Source of the DNA: Ricinus communis
Lineage: Eukaryota > Streptophyta > Magnoliopsida > Malpighiales > Euphorbiaceae
Direction: 5' to 3'
Length of the DNA: 64,000 nucleotides
Assembly: GCF_019578655.1 (NCBI RefSeq)
Contig: NC_063261.1
Span: 11,292,446 to 11,356,445, forward strand
Every line of letters begins with the position of its first letter. Position 1 is the first letter of the stretch. Under the pieces are notes generated by a model that was not told where the DNA came from, made no database searches, and was given only the letters and a program-made list of their open reading frames with translations. A program made the position numbers and the translations under genes. Shown here one piece after another: positions 10,677 through 22,173 of the stretch.

Positions 10677-11830
10677 TTTCTAAAAAATTAGAAAATCCAC
10701 AAGATTTCGAGTTTTTAAATGGTCATATGCCCGTAACTGAAAAGTAGAAAATCCACAGAAGCATTCAGGGCCAACATTCCCAGCCGTAAAAGTAGCCATT
10801 CACGGTCATGAAAAAATCTTCCAGCCGTAAAGCAAAAGTTCGCATCCGTGAATGATGGCAACTCTCCAGAATCTTCAAGAAATCACAATAGAGGTCACGA
10901 TCAAAGTTCCTAAGCCGTGAAACTACAGTTCCCAGCCGTGAAACCAGAGTTCCTAGTTGTGAAGAATTATTCATGGCCATGTCCGGTTCCATTTTTTCAA
11001 ATATATTTTTCGCACTGATGCTTCACGGATGTGAAGGATTTTTTCCACTTATGAAGCTGCATTTTTAAAAGCTGTTATAAAGGGCTATATTACATTTAAT
11101 AAGGATATAACGGCTCTATTTCACCTAGAACTATTTAAACATAATTTCTAATGGTTCTAGGTCAAGCAAGAGCATTTACTTGAGCCTCCTATTTGTTATA
11201 TCTCTCAAAAATATTTATTTCTTTATTAAATGCTTCTTGTATTGAAAATTCAAGAGAGGGTTTGAATCTTTAGGTAGTTGAGTGATTGATTTCTATATTC
11301 AAACTCAAAAGGGTTAGGTTGAGCACTTAGGTTTGAGTGTTATGGATTAATTTCTCTTGTAACTAAAATTAAAAATCTTAGATTGGGCTAGAGTGTGAGC
11401 CTTGAGAAAATACTTAGGTTAGATTGTTATTAATAGAAAACACTTGGATTTGAGTGTTTGAGTGTAGCCACTAAAAGACTTGTAAGAAGTTTGAGTGTGA
11501 GCTTGGAAACACTTGGGTTTAATCTTACACCCATAAAAGGATCATTGGTAGTGAAAATCTCAAGTGAAGCTTGAAGAGTGGATGTAGGCAAGGAGTTGGT
11601 CGAACCACTATAAACTTTTGAGTTTGATTTTCTCTTCCCTAAGCTCTTTTTGTTTTACTTGTGTTTATCTTATTGCTTGCATTCTCATATTGGATTGGTT
11701 AATTGCTTCCCCTAATATTGGTTTTAATACACAAGTTTCTTAAAGCAAAAGTTTTTAGTTTAAATTGATTTTTGTAAACAACCAATTCACCTCCCTCTTG
11801 GTTGCCATAAGTTATTTCATACATGTTTGA
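10677..11830 (+). repeat. Copia/SIRE-like LTR fragment
   Basis: It holds a gtggatgtaggcaaggag segment with gtcgaaccactata just after it (about 11578-11611), and a ccaattcacctccctcttgg end (about 11781). Both are typical of the LTR and leader of plant SIRE/Maximus Copia elements. The left part of the same sequence probably continues before the solo LTR (7790-7862). No pol coding is attached, and the exact ends are not clear. Confidence 0.45.
10725..11045. repeat. Array of GCCGTGAA-like motifs
   Basis: About ten occurrences of (g)ccgt(g/a)aa or its complement ttcacgg lie 20-30 bp apart, for example cccagccgtaaaag, catccgtgaatg, agccgtgaaacta, cccagccgtgaaacc and cttcacggatgtgaag. Confidence 0.65.
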
Positions 11831-12341
11831 TAAAAACTCTAAACAATTTTATTCATTTAGTAAAGGCCCAAATGAGTATATTTTGATTTTTCATGATACA
11901 ACTCTTGTTATCAGCTAGTCCTTTCAAATTTTCAAGCTGAACATTCTCTCTTTATTTCATTAATTTTTGCTTAACCAGCATTTTTAGGTTTTCTGATCGA
12001 CATGCTATTTTTTAATTATTATTTTTATGTTAACATAGTATTTCTTGAGACAATCCAGGTTTATGGGCTTAAAGAATTCATTCCCTTCTAGATCTGAAAT
12101 CTTAGCAGCACCCTTGAGCAAGATTTTCTTCACAAGTTACGAGCCCTCCCAATTAGGCTTGAACTTTTCTCATGGATCAAATGTAGCAGGTCTCGTATGC
12201 TTCACCAGCTCTGATCTTTCCAGGTTTCACTTTCTTGTTGAATACCCTGGCTATCCATTTTTTATACAACTGCATATGATGCAGAGCTTTCATTCTCTTT
12301 TTATCGATCAAAGCCAACTATTGATACCTCTGCTCGACCAA

Positions 12342-13144
12342 CTAATACTCTAGTATTTCAGCCTCCAACACAACTCTCAAAGACTTCAGCTCCAACTCGA
12401 CTCGTAAAACTGCTTCAGTCCCATAAACCATGGAGTATGGAGTTCGCCCTATCCATGTCCTTTCAATCATTCGATATCCCCAAAGTGCAAAGTATAATTG
12501 AAATGACCAATCCTTGTGATTCCACACCATCTTTGAGAGTATCTTCTTTAGGTTCTTATTAGCCACTTCAACCGCACTATTTGCTTGAGGCTTATATAGA
12601 GAAGACCTATGATGCTTATTCTTATACTCCTTTAGCGGATCTGTTGTCTTACCCATAAACTGCACCCCATTATCTGTCACAACGTGATGCAGGACCCCAT
12701 ACCTATAGATCATGTTTCTCTCTATAAATGGGGCCATTTGCTTTGCTCCAACGATAGTGATGATTCAGCCTTAACTCACTTAGAGAAGTAGTCAATTGCC
12801 ATGATTATAGACCTATGCCCATTTGAAGGAGGCTCTATCTCCCTGATGATATCAATTCTCCAAGCTGCAAAGAGCCAAGGAGACATCAGATTGAGAAGTT
12901 TAGTCGGAGGCAAATGACTCAAGTCATTGTATAATTGGCACTCATGGCACTTCTTGATTAAGGCTATCCAATCCTTCTCCATTACCAACCAATAATAGCT
13001 ATGGCGCATGATTTTTCTAGTCAACACTATATTATTCATGTGAGGCTCACACACCCCTTTATGCATTTCTTCTATCACCACTTGCATTTCTCCCTTAGTC
13101 AGACATTTGAGCTGGACACCCAAAGCAATCCTTTTATATAACAC
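12342..13144 (-). pseudogene. Integrase of Tat-type element
   Basis: The first piece (13144-12776) has an HHCC zinc-binding region (HKGVCEPHMNN ... CHECQLY) and the first core Asp in WRIDIIREI. A stop (12775-12773) and a frame change separate it from the second piece (12737-12342), which carries the second Asp in VVTDNGVQF and the Glu in NSAVEVANKNLKKIL. The catalytic triad residues are therefore all present, but on two disconnected frames. The tail includes a YSMVYGTEAVLRVE segment, as in Tat integrases. Confidence 0.8.
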
Positions 13145-13499
13145 TCCATCATGGCTGATGTAATTCTTGGCCTAAATTCGCTATGCATACATGTCCCTTA
13201 AAGATGCCTTTTCTATATAGTCCTTACTTTCTACAAACTTCTACAGAACATAAAACTAAGGTGTCTTCTTCGGTCCCATCTGGATTTCCATTATCTGCTC
13301 CCCATAGTAAGGCACTATAGACTTTACACTCATCAATGACTTCATCGAGAGCTGTGTAGGATTATCCTAAATAGACGAAAGAGTGGCCCATGCATCCGCC
13401 ATCTAGTTCTCATCTTTGGGCAAGTGTATGAATGAACATTTAGAGAAATTGCAAACCAAAGTTCTGATATAGCTGATATATGACTTTAATCTCTCTTCC

Positions 13500-14509
13500 T
13501 TCACTTTCCATTCTTTAATGCTTGCTGAATTACTAGCATAGAGTCCTTGTAGACCATCAGTTGCTCCACTCCTGCTACCATGGCCGCTTCTAATCCATAA
13601 AAATATACTTCGTACTCCACTTTATTATTTGTTACCTTAAAATCTATTCACTTGGCTATTGGCAGCATTCTCCCTCGGGCATAATAAAAAAATACTCATA
13701 ATCCTGCACCTCTCATATTTACCTTTCTATCGAAGTACATTCTCCATACTTGAATCTCGATTGCCCTCAATTTCTCATTAGAGAATTTCAAATTCTAAGG
13801 GTCATCTCCTCGATCGCATTTTGAGCCAAGAACTCTTCTACAACTCTTCCCTTAACTACCTTCTTAGTAACATACTCGATGTTGAACTTTGTTAATAGTA
13901 CTAACCACCTACCCAACTTTCTCATGAGAGATGGAGTTTTGAACAAATACTTCAGTAAGTCTATTTTTCAAATTGCTTGAACCCTACAAGATTGGAAATA
14001 ATGTCTCAACTTTCTCGTAGCCTATATTATAGCTAAGCAAGTCTTCTCTACAAGATTATACTTTAACTCATAGGGTAACAACTTCTTGCTGAGGAAATAG
14101 ACCGCATGCTCCATGTTGTTGGGCCCATACTACACCATTATTGCTCCTATCGCTTCCTCTTTCAAGGCTAAGTAGAGAATCAATGGCTTACCATCCTTTG
14201 TCAATTTCAATACTAGCGGCTTCATAAGGTATTCCTTAATCTTATCGAGGGCTTTCTGACAATGTTCATCCCACATAACATGTTGGCGTTTCCTTAGAAG
14301 TCTGAAAATAATATCACAAGCTGTTATGAGCTTGGAAATGAACCTAATAATATACTAAAAAATCCTAGTAATCCTCTGACCTCATTCTAAGTCTTTTGTG
14401 CTGGCATTTCCTGAATATCCTTAACCTTATATGGATTGATCTTTATGCCTCGTTGACTCACTATGTACCCTAGCAGTTTCCTTAACATTACTCCAAACAT
14501 GCTCTTCTT
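13500..14509 (-). pseudogene. RNase H region with second (archaeal-type) RNase H
   Basis: No long frame survives. At about 13640-13500 the minus strand reads TNNKVEYEVYFYGLEAAM and then VYKDSMLVIQQAL, which matches the Glu and Asp motifs of the additional RNase H of Tat elements. Further upstream, near 14100-14000, only weak traces of the RT-linked RNase H are seen. Confidence 0.55.
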
Positions 14510-15301
14510 TCAGTTAAACCTTAGGTGATACCTTTCCACTCGTCTTAGAAACCTAGCAAGAGCTTGAAAGTGCCTTTCCCTTGTTTCCGATTTAACTATC
14601 ATATTTTTCACATACACCTCTACCTCATTGTGCATCATATCATGAAACAAGGTAGTGGTTGCTCTTTGATTAATTGCACCCATATTCTTTAGTCCAAAAG
14701 GCATACCCTTGTAATAATATGTAACTTATGCGGTGATGAATGTTGTCTTGAACTTATCTATGACTGCCATCATGATCTAGTTGTATTCAATGAACCCATC
14801 TGTAAAAGAATACATTGCACTTGAGGCTGCATTGTCAACTATAACATCTATATGAGAAAGAGGAAAAATCATCCTTTAAGGCAAGGCATATACAGGTCCC
14901 GATAATCTACAAACATCCTAACATTTCCATCCTTTTTTAGGACAAGGATGATATTTGCCAACCATTCAGGGTAGTCGACTACATCGAGAAAATTAGCTTT
15001 TACCTCTTGGCAACCTCCTTTCCAATCTTCTCTGCCCATTCTGACCTTACCTTCTCATTTTCTACTTCATAGGCTTGATGTGTGGATAGGTTGGAATATG
15101 GTGCTTTACTATCTTCTTGTCTAATCTTGGCATGTCGTTACATGACCAAGTAAATGCTGACTTTCTTTTTTCTAGTATTCTTTTAAATTCTCTCCTCTCC
15201 TCAAGAGTTATATCATGAGCAATTGAAGTGTGCCTTAGATTTTTATTTATGCCTAAACTAAATGAATCAATTTGAATGGAATTAATGCCAAATATGCACA
15301 T
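14510..15301 (-). pseudogene. Reverse transcriptase fragments of Tat-type element
   Basis: The piece at 15301-15062 (DITLEERREFKRILEKRKSAF, then HHIPTYPHIKPMK) is the N-terminal lead-in of RT. The piece at 14704-14510 begins MPFGLKNMGAINQRATTTLF and contains VEVYVKNMIVKS. The last motif is the RT active-site strand, but both catalytic Asp positions are changed (Lys at 14608-14606, Asn at 14605-14603). The enzyme is therefore dead independently of the stops between the pieces. Confidence 0.8.
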
Positions 15302-15422
15302 ATTATGATCATAAAATGCATACTACTATCAGGAAAAACATCACAGAAATAAGCAAAATTGGAGTTCATATGATTGATCTTAAAAGCAAAAAAGGCATCG
15401 TCCTCATAAAGACTGAACATTA

Positions 15423-16280
15423 TTAGATTAGTTTCTCCATAAATACACCAATGATAATTTCTTCCACTAGAGCAGCTAAACCATGTGGACTCAGGTCCTC
15501 AGGCAGGTAGATGAACTCCTCCAGCTTCAACTCTTTGACCTTAGCTATGAATTTCTTTCGAAGGTCTCTAATACACAACTGAACCATCCTATCAGCAATC
15601 AAGCTTTTGAAGATCTCAAACACCAGCGCCTCAGTCCCAGCTACAATAACATGCTCAAACTCTCTAGAGTAGGACTTGTACTCCTTGATAAAAACGTCTT
15701 TTAGAGTCTTACCTTTTAGTTTACCCTTATCTTCATCCTCGTGGTACCTCAGGCCATGTCGGGTCTTTTGTCCTTTGAAGTCTGGTAGCTTTGCAGCTCC
15801 ATTCCAGGCATGAAGTCCATTTTTTTGAACAAGCACCGCTTTTAGATCCATATAATCCTCGTAAAGGACATCAACTTGAAACCCAATCGGGGCATCAAGC
15901 TCCTTAACAGCTTCTTGAATAGCCGAGACGACCTTACCATCCTCAGAGTTGATAGTGGTTATCTCTCCTTCATAAGGGAACTTAACCTTCTGATGCACAA
16001 TGGTAGGTACTACTCCTAAGGTATAAAACCACGTCCTTCCTAATAATAAAGCAAAAGTTACTAGGATGTCAAGGACAATGAACTCTACCCAGGACTCTAT
16101 GGGACTCGTCTCTACTAATGCTAAGAATATTCCTTCCATGTCTCTTTTGGTCTCGTCATAGGCTCTTATGACCATGTTAGATGGCTTTAGATCTTTTAAA
16201 ATCATTCCTAGTTTAGGAATTATGTGAGAAGGACAAAGATTGATGGCCAACCCATCATGTACCATCACACAAGAAATCAT
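15423..16280 (-). pseudogene. Aspartic protease region of Tat-type element
   Basis: An open stretch of 285 codons. MVHDGLAINLCPSHI near the N-terminus is the active-site region (Asp-Gly-Leu/Ser-Ala), and LLLGRTWFYTLGVVPTIVHQ is the flap and C-terminal motif of Tat proteases. The rest is the linker toward RT. It is the longest surviving frame of this element. The start given is an internal Met; the original protein was a fusion with gag. Confidence 0.75.
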
Positions 16281-16299
16281 TTTCCCTTTTACTAGCTAC

Positions 16300-18560
16300 A
16301 ATATAGAGGACCTTATTATGGTTCCTTCCCTCTAGTGGCATATCTTCATCCAAGAAAGTGTCACCCTGATGGTTGTGTTAGTTACTATTTTGATCATTTC
16401 CTTAGGGGTAGTTCTCGTGCTTTTGATGATGCTAGATGAGGCTTGAATCAGAGCCTTTATATGGTCTTGTGAGTGCATCAATAGCTCCTAGATATCAGTC
16501 GTCTTTTTATTCTTCTTCAGCTCATTTAACAACCCCATTTCCACTTCTTCTGGCCCTTTCTCGACATGTAAATCTTGCGCCCCTTTGTCATTTCCCTTAG
16601 CCTCAAACTTAGCTTCTTTATCATAATCACTATCTGCCCAAATATCATTGGCATCACTATCTGCCCAAATATCATTGGCATCACTATCTTGGACTTCACA
16701 TTTGTCTCTAAAACTGTACTAGATATCAATGGCCATGACCGATTTCTTTTCGCCCTCTTTCCTCACTATTCGATCTCCAACCACTTGACATAATGTCTTC
16801 AATCCAAATTTGAGGGAGGCCTTGAATAATAGATCTTAAAGTCAAACTTGCCTGAAGGTTGCCCTAACATGACTTCACACTCATCCTGATGAAGTTGCTA
16901 TACTCGCCAATCCTTGTAGTCTATCAGATCCTGAATCTTATGCCTCAAATGATTGTACTAATCTATCATATGCCCGAAAGTCTAGTGATACTCACAATAT
17001 TATACATTGTGAGGGTTTGGACCAGTTCTTGGTATTAGGGGCTCGAGCTTCATGCTTCTGGCTAGGTGATGGAACACTATAGATAATGGTGCCCCCAGGT
17101 CGGCAAAGGTTCTTTGTGGGCTTTTTGGTCCTAGCTCTAGCTCAATTTTGGGTAAGAGTATTTCTTAATAGAAGTCCATGAACTCCTCTTCACTGAACTT
17201 GGGGGTGATCATGGAAACCTAGTTTGGAGGTGGTATATTATTGTAGTCAGGCAGTGGATTTCTTTTGTTGCTAGGCTGGTTAGGGTTGATTAGTTTTCCA
17301 ACATCGATGGGGTCTTGAATTTTATGTTTCAGGCAGATGCAATTGTCAATATGGTGTCTGGGTACTTAGTGGAATTTACAATAGGTGTTTGGCTTATATC
17401 AATATGCGTTGGGATTCAATGGGTTTTTGAAGGTAGTAGGTTAAAGCAGGCAATTCTACACTAGCCTTTCAAAGATTTTCGAAAGAGACTGCTTGAAATT
17501 GAAGAACCTCCTCGGTTGTTTGACAACATTCATATCAAGAGTTTTGCTCCTTCTAGCCTGATAGTTCATCCTTCCACTAGTTCGAACAGTCTTTCTCTTG
17601 TCGATTTCAACCACTTCAGCCTGAATCCCATTATCATATAGGTCCATGAAAGTTTTTGGATTTTTATCATTTGAAGCCTTTCAACCTGAGCTAGATGAAT
17701 ATTTTGGACTACCATACGAACTTGGTCTTTCTCATAATATTTTTCATTAACCCAACCTTATTCCTCCACTTGGTGAAGAAATCAGAAAAGGACTCATTCG
17801 ATTATTGCTTAATGGACTCAAAATCTCTTATTAAAACTTCTAGATGAGTGTTATAATCATATTATTTAACAAAAAAATTACACAAATTTTGCCATTCAAC
17901 TTTGGCGGACCTTTCTAAGCCATGATACCAGTTTATAGCGAATCCCTATAAGGATAATACAAATAGCTTGACAACTTGGGTCTTACTCAGTTGAGTTGTC
18001 CCCATGATATCAGCATACTCCTTAAGGTGGACCTTCGGATCACCAGTCTTGTTAAACTTGTTCATCGCAGGCATTCTGAACTTAATAGGTAGCTTGTCCT
18101 CACTCATCAAGACTAACTCATCAAAGTCATAAGTTGGGTCCAAACTCTTGATTTCCAACATCCTTTGCATCTTGTCAAGCCTTACACAAAAGCCACTCAC
18201 AGCCTCATTAGTGGAAAGGGCAGTCTCCTTTTTAGTATGGTCCAACACAAACTCGTCAAAATCCTAAAAGTCTCAGGGCACTCCCCTAATAACAGGATCT
18301 TTGGCATTAGTAATTGTAGCAGTAGTGGCAATTGTGGCGGCAGTAGTAGTTTCAGTAGCAATAACAACCGAGTCAATGGCAACAGGGGGATTAGCTATCG
18401 CGGGGGCAGCTGGTGCAACCATAGCAGTTGGTAGGGCTTGTTTTGCAGCCTTTCTAATTAAAAGTTGCTAGAGCTTTTCTCGAATCACACCCCTTAAGTC
18501 ATCAATGACAATGTTATTGAGGATTTCAACATCTTACTCATTAGCTCTCTCGTTGGCCAT
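16300..18560 (-). pseudogene. Gag of Tat-type element
   Basis: A start-like ATG at 18560 is followed by a stop after eight codons. An Ala/Thr/Val-rich linker comes next (about 18430-18280), then PIKFRMPAMNKFNKTGDPKVHL in 18248-17946 and QSLSKIFERLV at 17489-17456. These match the capsid start and the C-terminal part of Tat gag, and RHHIDNC near 17360 recalls the zinc knuckle. Many stops and frame changes are present. Confidence 0.6.
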
Positions 18561-19379
18561 TTCAAGTACAGTCTCGGTCTTGACCACAGAAGATTAGTGC
18601 CTTGGTCTTTCGATATACTCTAACACATATCATATCTTTGATGAGATCAGTACTCTCTCCAACCTACCGCTCTCTTGTCTTTTTGACCCAAAAGAGAATC
18701 TATATGGCTTCAAAAGTTAGAATGATGCATGAGATGCATGGTGTACATGATGCATGTGAGATGCACAAGATTAGGGATTAGCAATCACAAAGAAATTTAT
18801 AAAGTACTATATAATCATCCTTCCAACCTTATTAGTCCTACACACGGTTCGAGCTGAGTCTTTCTTTCTTAAGATTTTAGGCTTGGACTTATTATTAATA
18901 GGGATAATAATCCTAACATGCATGCCAAAAGCTCTCCAAGAAGATTAAAACAAACAAGGTGATATTTTCTAATATAAGTATAAAGCTTGAATATTTTTAG
19001 GACTAAGGCGTGAAATCACATGTCTTGGGCCAAGGCCTTCCAAGATGTGAGCTTTAACACTTATGGGGAAAAATATTTCACATAGAAATTAATTGGGTAC
19101 TTAGGGAAGATTACTATTCTCGTTACCATGGGTTGAGTCTTGGATAAGAGTAAAAGGTTCCCATAAGTAAAAAGTATCCTTTCTTTGTTTGTCTCTCCAC
19201 TCAAGGGTCCATGCAATGAAGGAAACTTATTTATTACTTGTGAGTGATAGTTAGCCAGTGTCATAATCTCAAGGTTCGAATGGAAGCAAAATACTACTAT
19301 GACACTATAGGGCTTTTTAACCTAATCGGGTACAAGCTAACTAGTCATAGAGACTAGCACAGAGAAATAGAGTTGCCAC
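18561..19379 (-). other. Leader region between gag and candidate LTR
   Basis: No coding sequence recognised. It contains short repeats of gatgcatg (about 18724-18765). It is most simply the untranslated leader of the Tat-type element. Confidence 0.4.
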
Positions 19380-21513
19380 CCGGGTAATCTTTCAGGATAT
19401 TTGTACTAATTGAGTGGCATTTCTAGATTCCATAAGAAAGCTTCACCATATCTAGAGATGGATCCGGAAGCCAATTTCCTTATTTGTGTATCCCTATTTT
19501 TAGTTTTATTTTTTAATAGACTATTCCCTATAAACACAACAATTATAATTTTACAATTAATCACTACAGCATGTGAGGTACACTTAAGTCTAGCCTATTT
19601 TAGTTAGACCCAGTTCCCATTTATGTGGTTACTCTAAATTAACTACTCAATTATGTATAAGGAAGCCCACCTAGTCTAGCCCAATGACAAGTTATGCTTT
19701 GATTACCAAATTCTTAACCTAAGTAGATTACAATTTGCATGCCAAGGTCCAATTCAGTTGTCCTATTCTAAATGAATTGATTAATTAATTTTAAATATCA
19801 CAAAAGCCCACTAAGTCTATTTAGATTTTAATTTAGACTCAAATTATCAATATTTAATCCAATGGACTATAATTTACATGCAAAGCCCAATTTTAGCCTA
19901 TGTCTAAGTGCTCAATTTTAATTTGCAATCAAGTATCAATATTTACATTCATTCACCAAAATAAAACAAAAAGAAAAGAAAGTAGTAGACCTAAATTATT
20001 ATAACTCTTCTATAATTAATAAACTTAGAAATGACTAATCTAAGTCCAAAAATGGCGAAAAATGACAATAGGGCTTAAAAATCGCAAAACAGGATAAATT
20101 TGAAAAACTGCCAACATGTGACATCACAGAGCTGGTCAGCTCAACATAGAGTCGATCAGCTATGCACTGAGCCAATGGGCTCTACACTTCTGTAGTGGTC
20201 GATTTTGGTTTAATTTGATGCTCCAACGCCCAAGACTCAATATACATGCATAAAAACACATCAAACAAAATTAATATATGTATAAGGCATGAAAATAACA
20301 TGTAAAGTAACCAAATTTGATACAAGAATGCGTCAAAATAGATAAAATGCAGTTTACAGTAACTAAATACTTAAACATGGCAACTTTATAGAAATTTAAC
20401 TAATCATGCAAATTATACAAAATATAATCTAATCATATGCCAATATTCATGAATTAACATCAACGGGAAGTAAACCTAGCATATTAAATTATTCATATGA
20501 TCATTAATTCCAAAACCTAGGAACATGATGTTATCATATTCAAAACCCAAAAAATATACATGAGGTATAAACATATTCATTCATAAAAAAATCTAATTCA
20601 AAACATGCTAATCATATAAGAAACATAATCATGTTATCTCTAACATGTTTCTAACAATTAAAATAATAAAAAAAAGAAAAAGAAAATCAGAAAGGGGTAG
20701 AGATATGATAATGTGATTTAAAACCTTTAAGTTGTCATATTGTGCAAATCCTCGAGTCTCACGTGATGAAGAGGAGATTAAATCAAATATTGGATAGGAA
20801 TCTAGAGTGTTTAGGGTTTGTGTTTTGATTTTTGAAAGTCGATATACTACAAATACTTACTATCGTTTTACGTCAGTTGCCAAAAATAATGCTATTTGTT
20901 ACCAACCCTAAGCTCAAGGCTTCTTTTTCTATTTATAAAAAAAATTTAGAAAATCCTAGAAAGCTCTTTTTAATATAAATTCTTAACTTTTGATAATACC
21001 CATAATTAAAATAATTAATTTTATACTTGTCAAAGTGTTTTACTCAATCATTTAAAATTTAAATACTTATTAATAAAAGGTTTTAGATGACGCATTTTCA
21101 CTAACCTTGACATTTAAATCGAAACAATACGTGAAATGACGTCAGGTTTGTGACTAATTGGGACTGTGTAGAGGCAGTTGACAAAGCCGACCAGCTCTAT
21201 GTTGAGTCGGTCGGCTGTGTGTATAGTCGATTCAGTTGTATGCAGAGCCCATTGGCTCAATGACTAAAAGTTTTTGGCTTTTTACATTTTAGTTTCTGAA
21301 CCTTCAATATTTGCAATTTCACTCTTCAAACTTAGTTTTTCTGTCAATTTAGTCTAAATTGATTTTATAAAATAAATTTTTGATTCAATTATTCACAACT
21401 CTAATTAGAATTTGACCGTCCTTAACCTTTCCAGACTCGAAAAAAGTAGTAACTTTCATCATCGAGTTTTTCGTCACTCCTTCATACCTAGATTTGGGAA
21501 GCGGGTGCTAACA
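19380..21513 (-). repeat. Candidate 5' LTR of the Tat-type element
   Basis: On the minus strand a TGTTAGCACCCGCTTCCC start lies at 21513, and a cccgggtggcaactct sequence near 19385-19370 resembles the LTR end and primer junction of Tat elements. No second copy is in the window, so the ends are approximate. Two GC-rich motif clusters in opposite orientation lie at 20110-20190 and 21175-21265. Confidence 0.4.
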
Positions 21514-21761
21514 ACTGTCATTTTGATTTAGAATTTGAATATTGTTCTTTGTAAAGATTTTAGCTATATATATATATATATATACATACATGCAACTAGT
21601 AATCCAAATTTCTAAGGGTAAAATATATTATCCCTTTCGTGTGTAAAATAAAAATTGAACTTGAAAAAAAAAATTATTTATTAATGCACTCTAGTCAATG
21701 TAATAATAATAAAAGAGAAAACAAGATGAACAGTTGCCACTACAATACTCCCAATTTGCAA

Positions 21762-21914
21762 TTTTAAGGGCAATTTCATATTCTCCTGCTAGCCATCCCT
21801 TCCCCATGAAAACGATGTTGCTTAGTGTAAATATGGATTCAATTTTAAACACGAGGGCAATTCCGTCTACTCGCACGCTAGCTCTTCCACCATGCTGAAA
21901 ACGGTGTCGGTTAG
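21762..21914 (+). repeat. Two direct copies of a roughly 60-bp motif
   Basis: Both copies run from agggcaatt(t/c)c to aaaac-g-tgt-g-ttag, with gctag and a C-rich part between. Copies start near 21766 and 21853. Two aaccctaaat sequences follow at 21926 and 21971. The function is unknown. Confidence 0.6.
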
Positions 21915-22053
21915 CTAGGACAAACCCTAAATGTCATATCCATTTTTTCTCTGGGTGCCATCCTTAGAGAACCCTAAATCATCTTTTCTTTAAAATTCTT
22001 ATGATTCTTATCCTTTTATCGTTGATCATTGTTGGTCGAAAAAAAATGGAATG

Positions 22054-22173
22054 ATATGCATACTGGTAAGATTACCCGCGCGATGCTGTAGGCAATAGTA
22101 ACAGTAAAAGAATCAATCAAGACAAAATACATTGCCTGCAGTATCGCACGAGTAATCTTACCAGTATGCATAT
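22054..22173. repeat. Hairpin: 43-bp inverted repeat with 34-base loop
   Basis: Arms at 22054-22096 and 22131-22173 pair with 4 mismatches over 43 bases. The loop is 22097-22130. A further partial direct copy of the right arm (gtcgcgggtaatcttact) lies at 22188. It could be a MITE remnant or a small-RNA precursor. Confidence 0.75.

Larger units (their letters stand above)
11900..21513 (-). mobile_element. Degraded Tat-type Ty3/gypsy element
   Basis: Read on the minus strand the order is candidate 5' LTR (21513-19380), leader, gag (18560-16300), protease (16280-15423), RT (15301-14510), RNase H region, a second archaeal-type RNase H (about 13640-13500), and integrase (13144-12342). The second RNase H with a VEYE and YKDS pair is a hallmark of the Tat lineage. 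All frames are broken. The 3' spacer appears to continue at 7310-7588, beyond nested insertions. The 3' LTR is not in the window; the element is cut by the Athila-type element ending at 7309. Confidence 0.75.
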
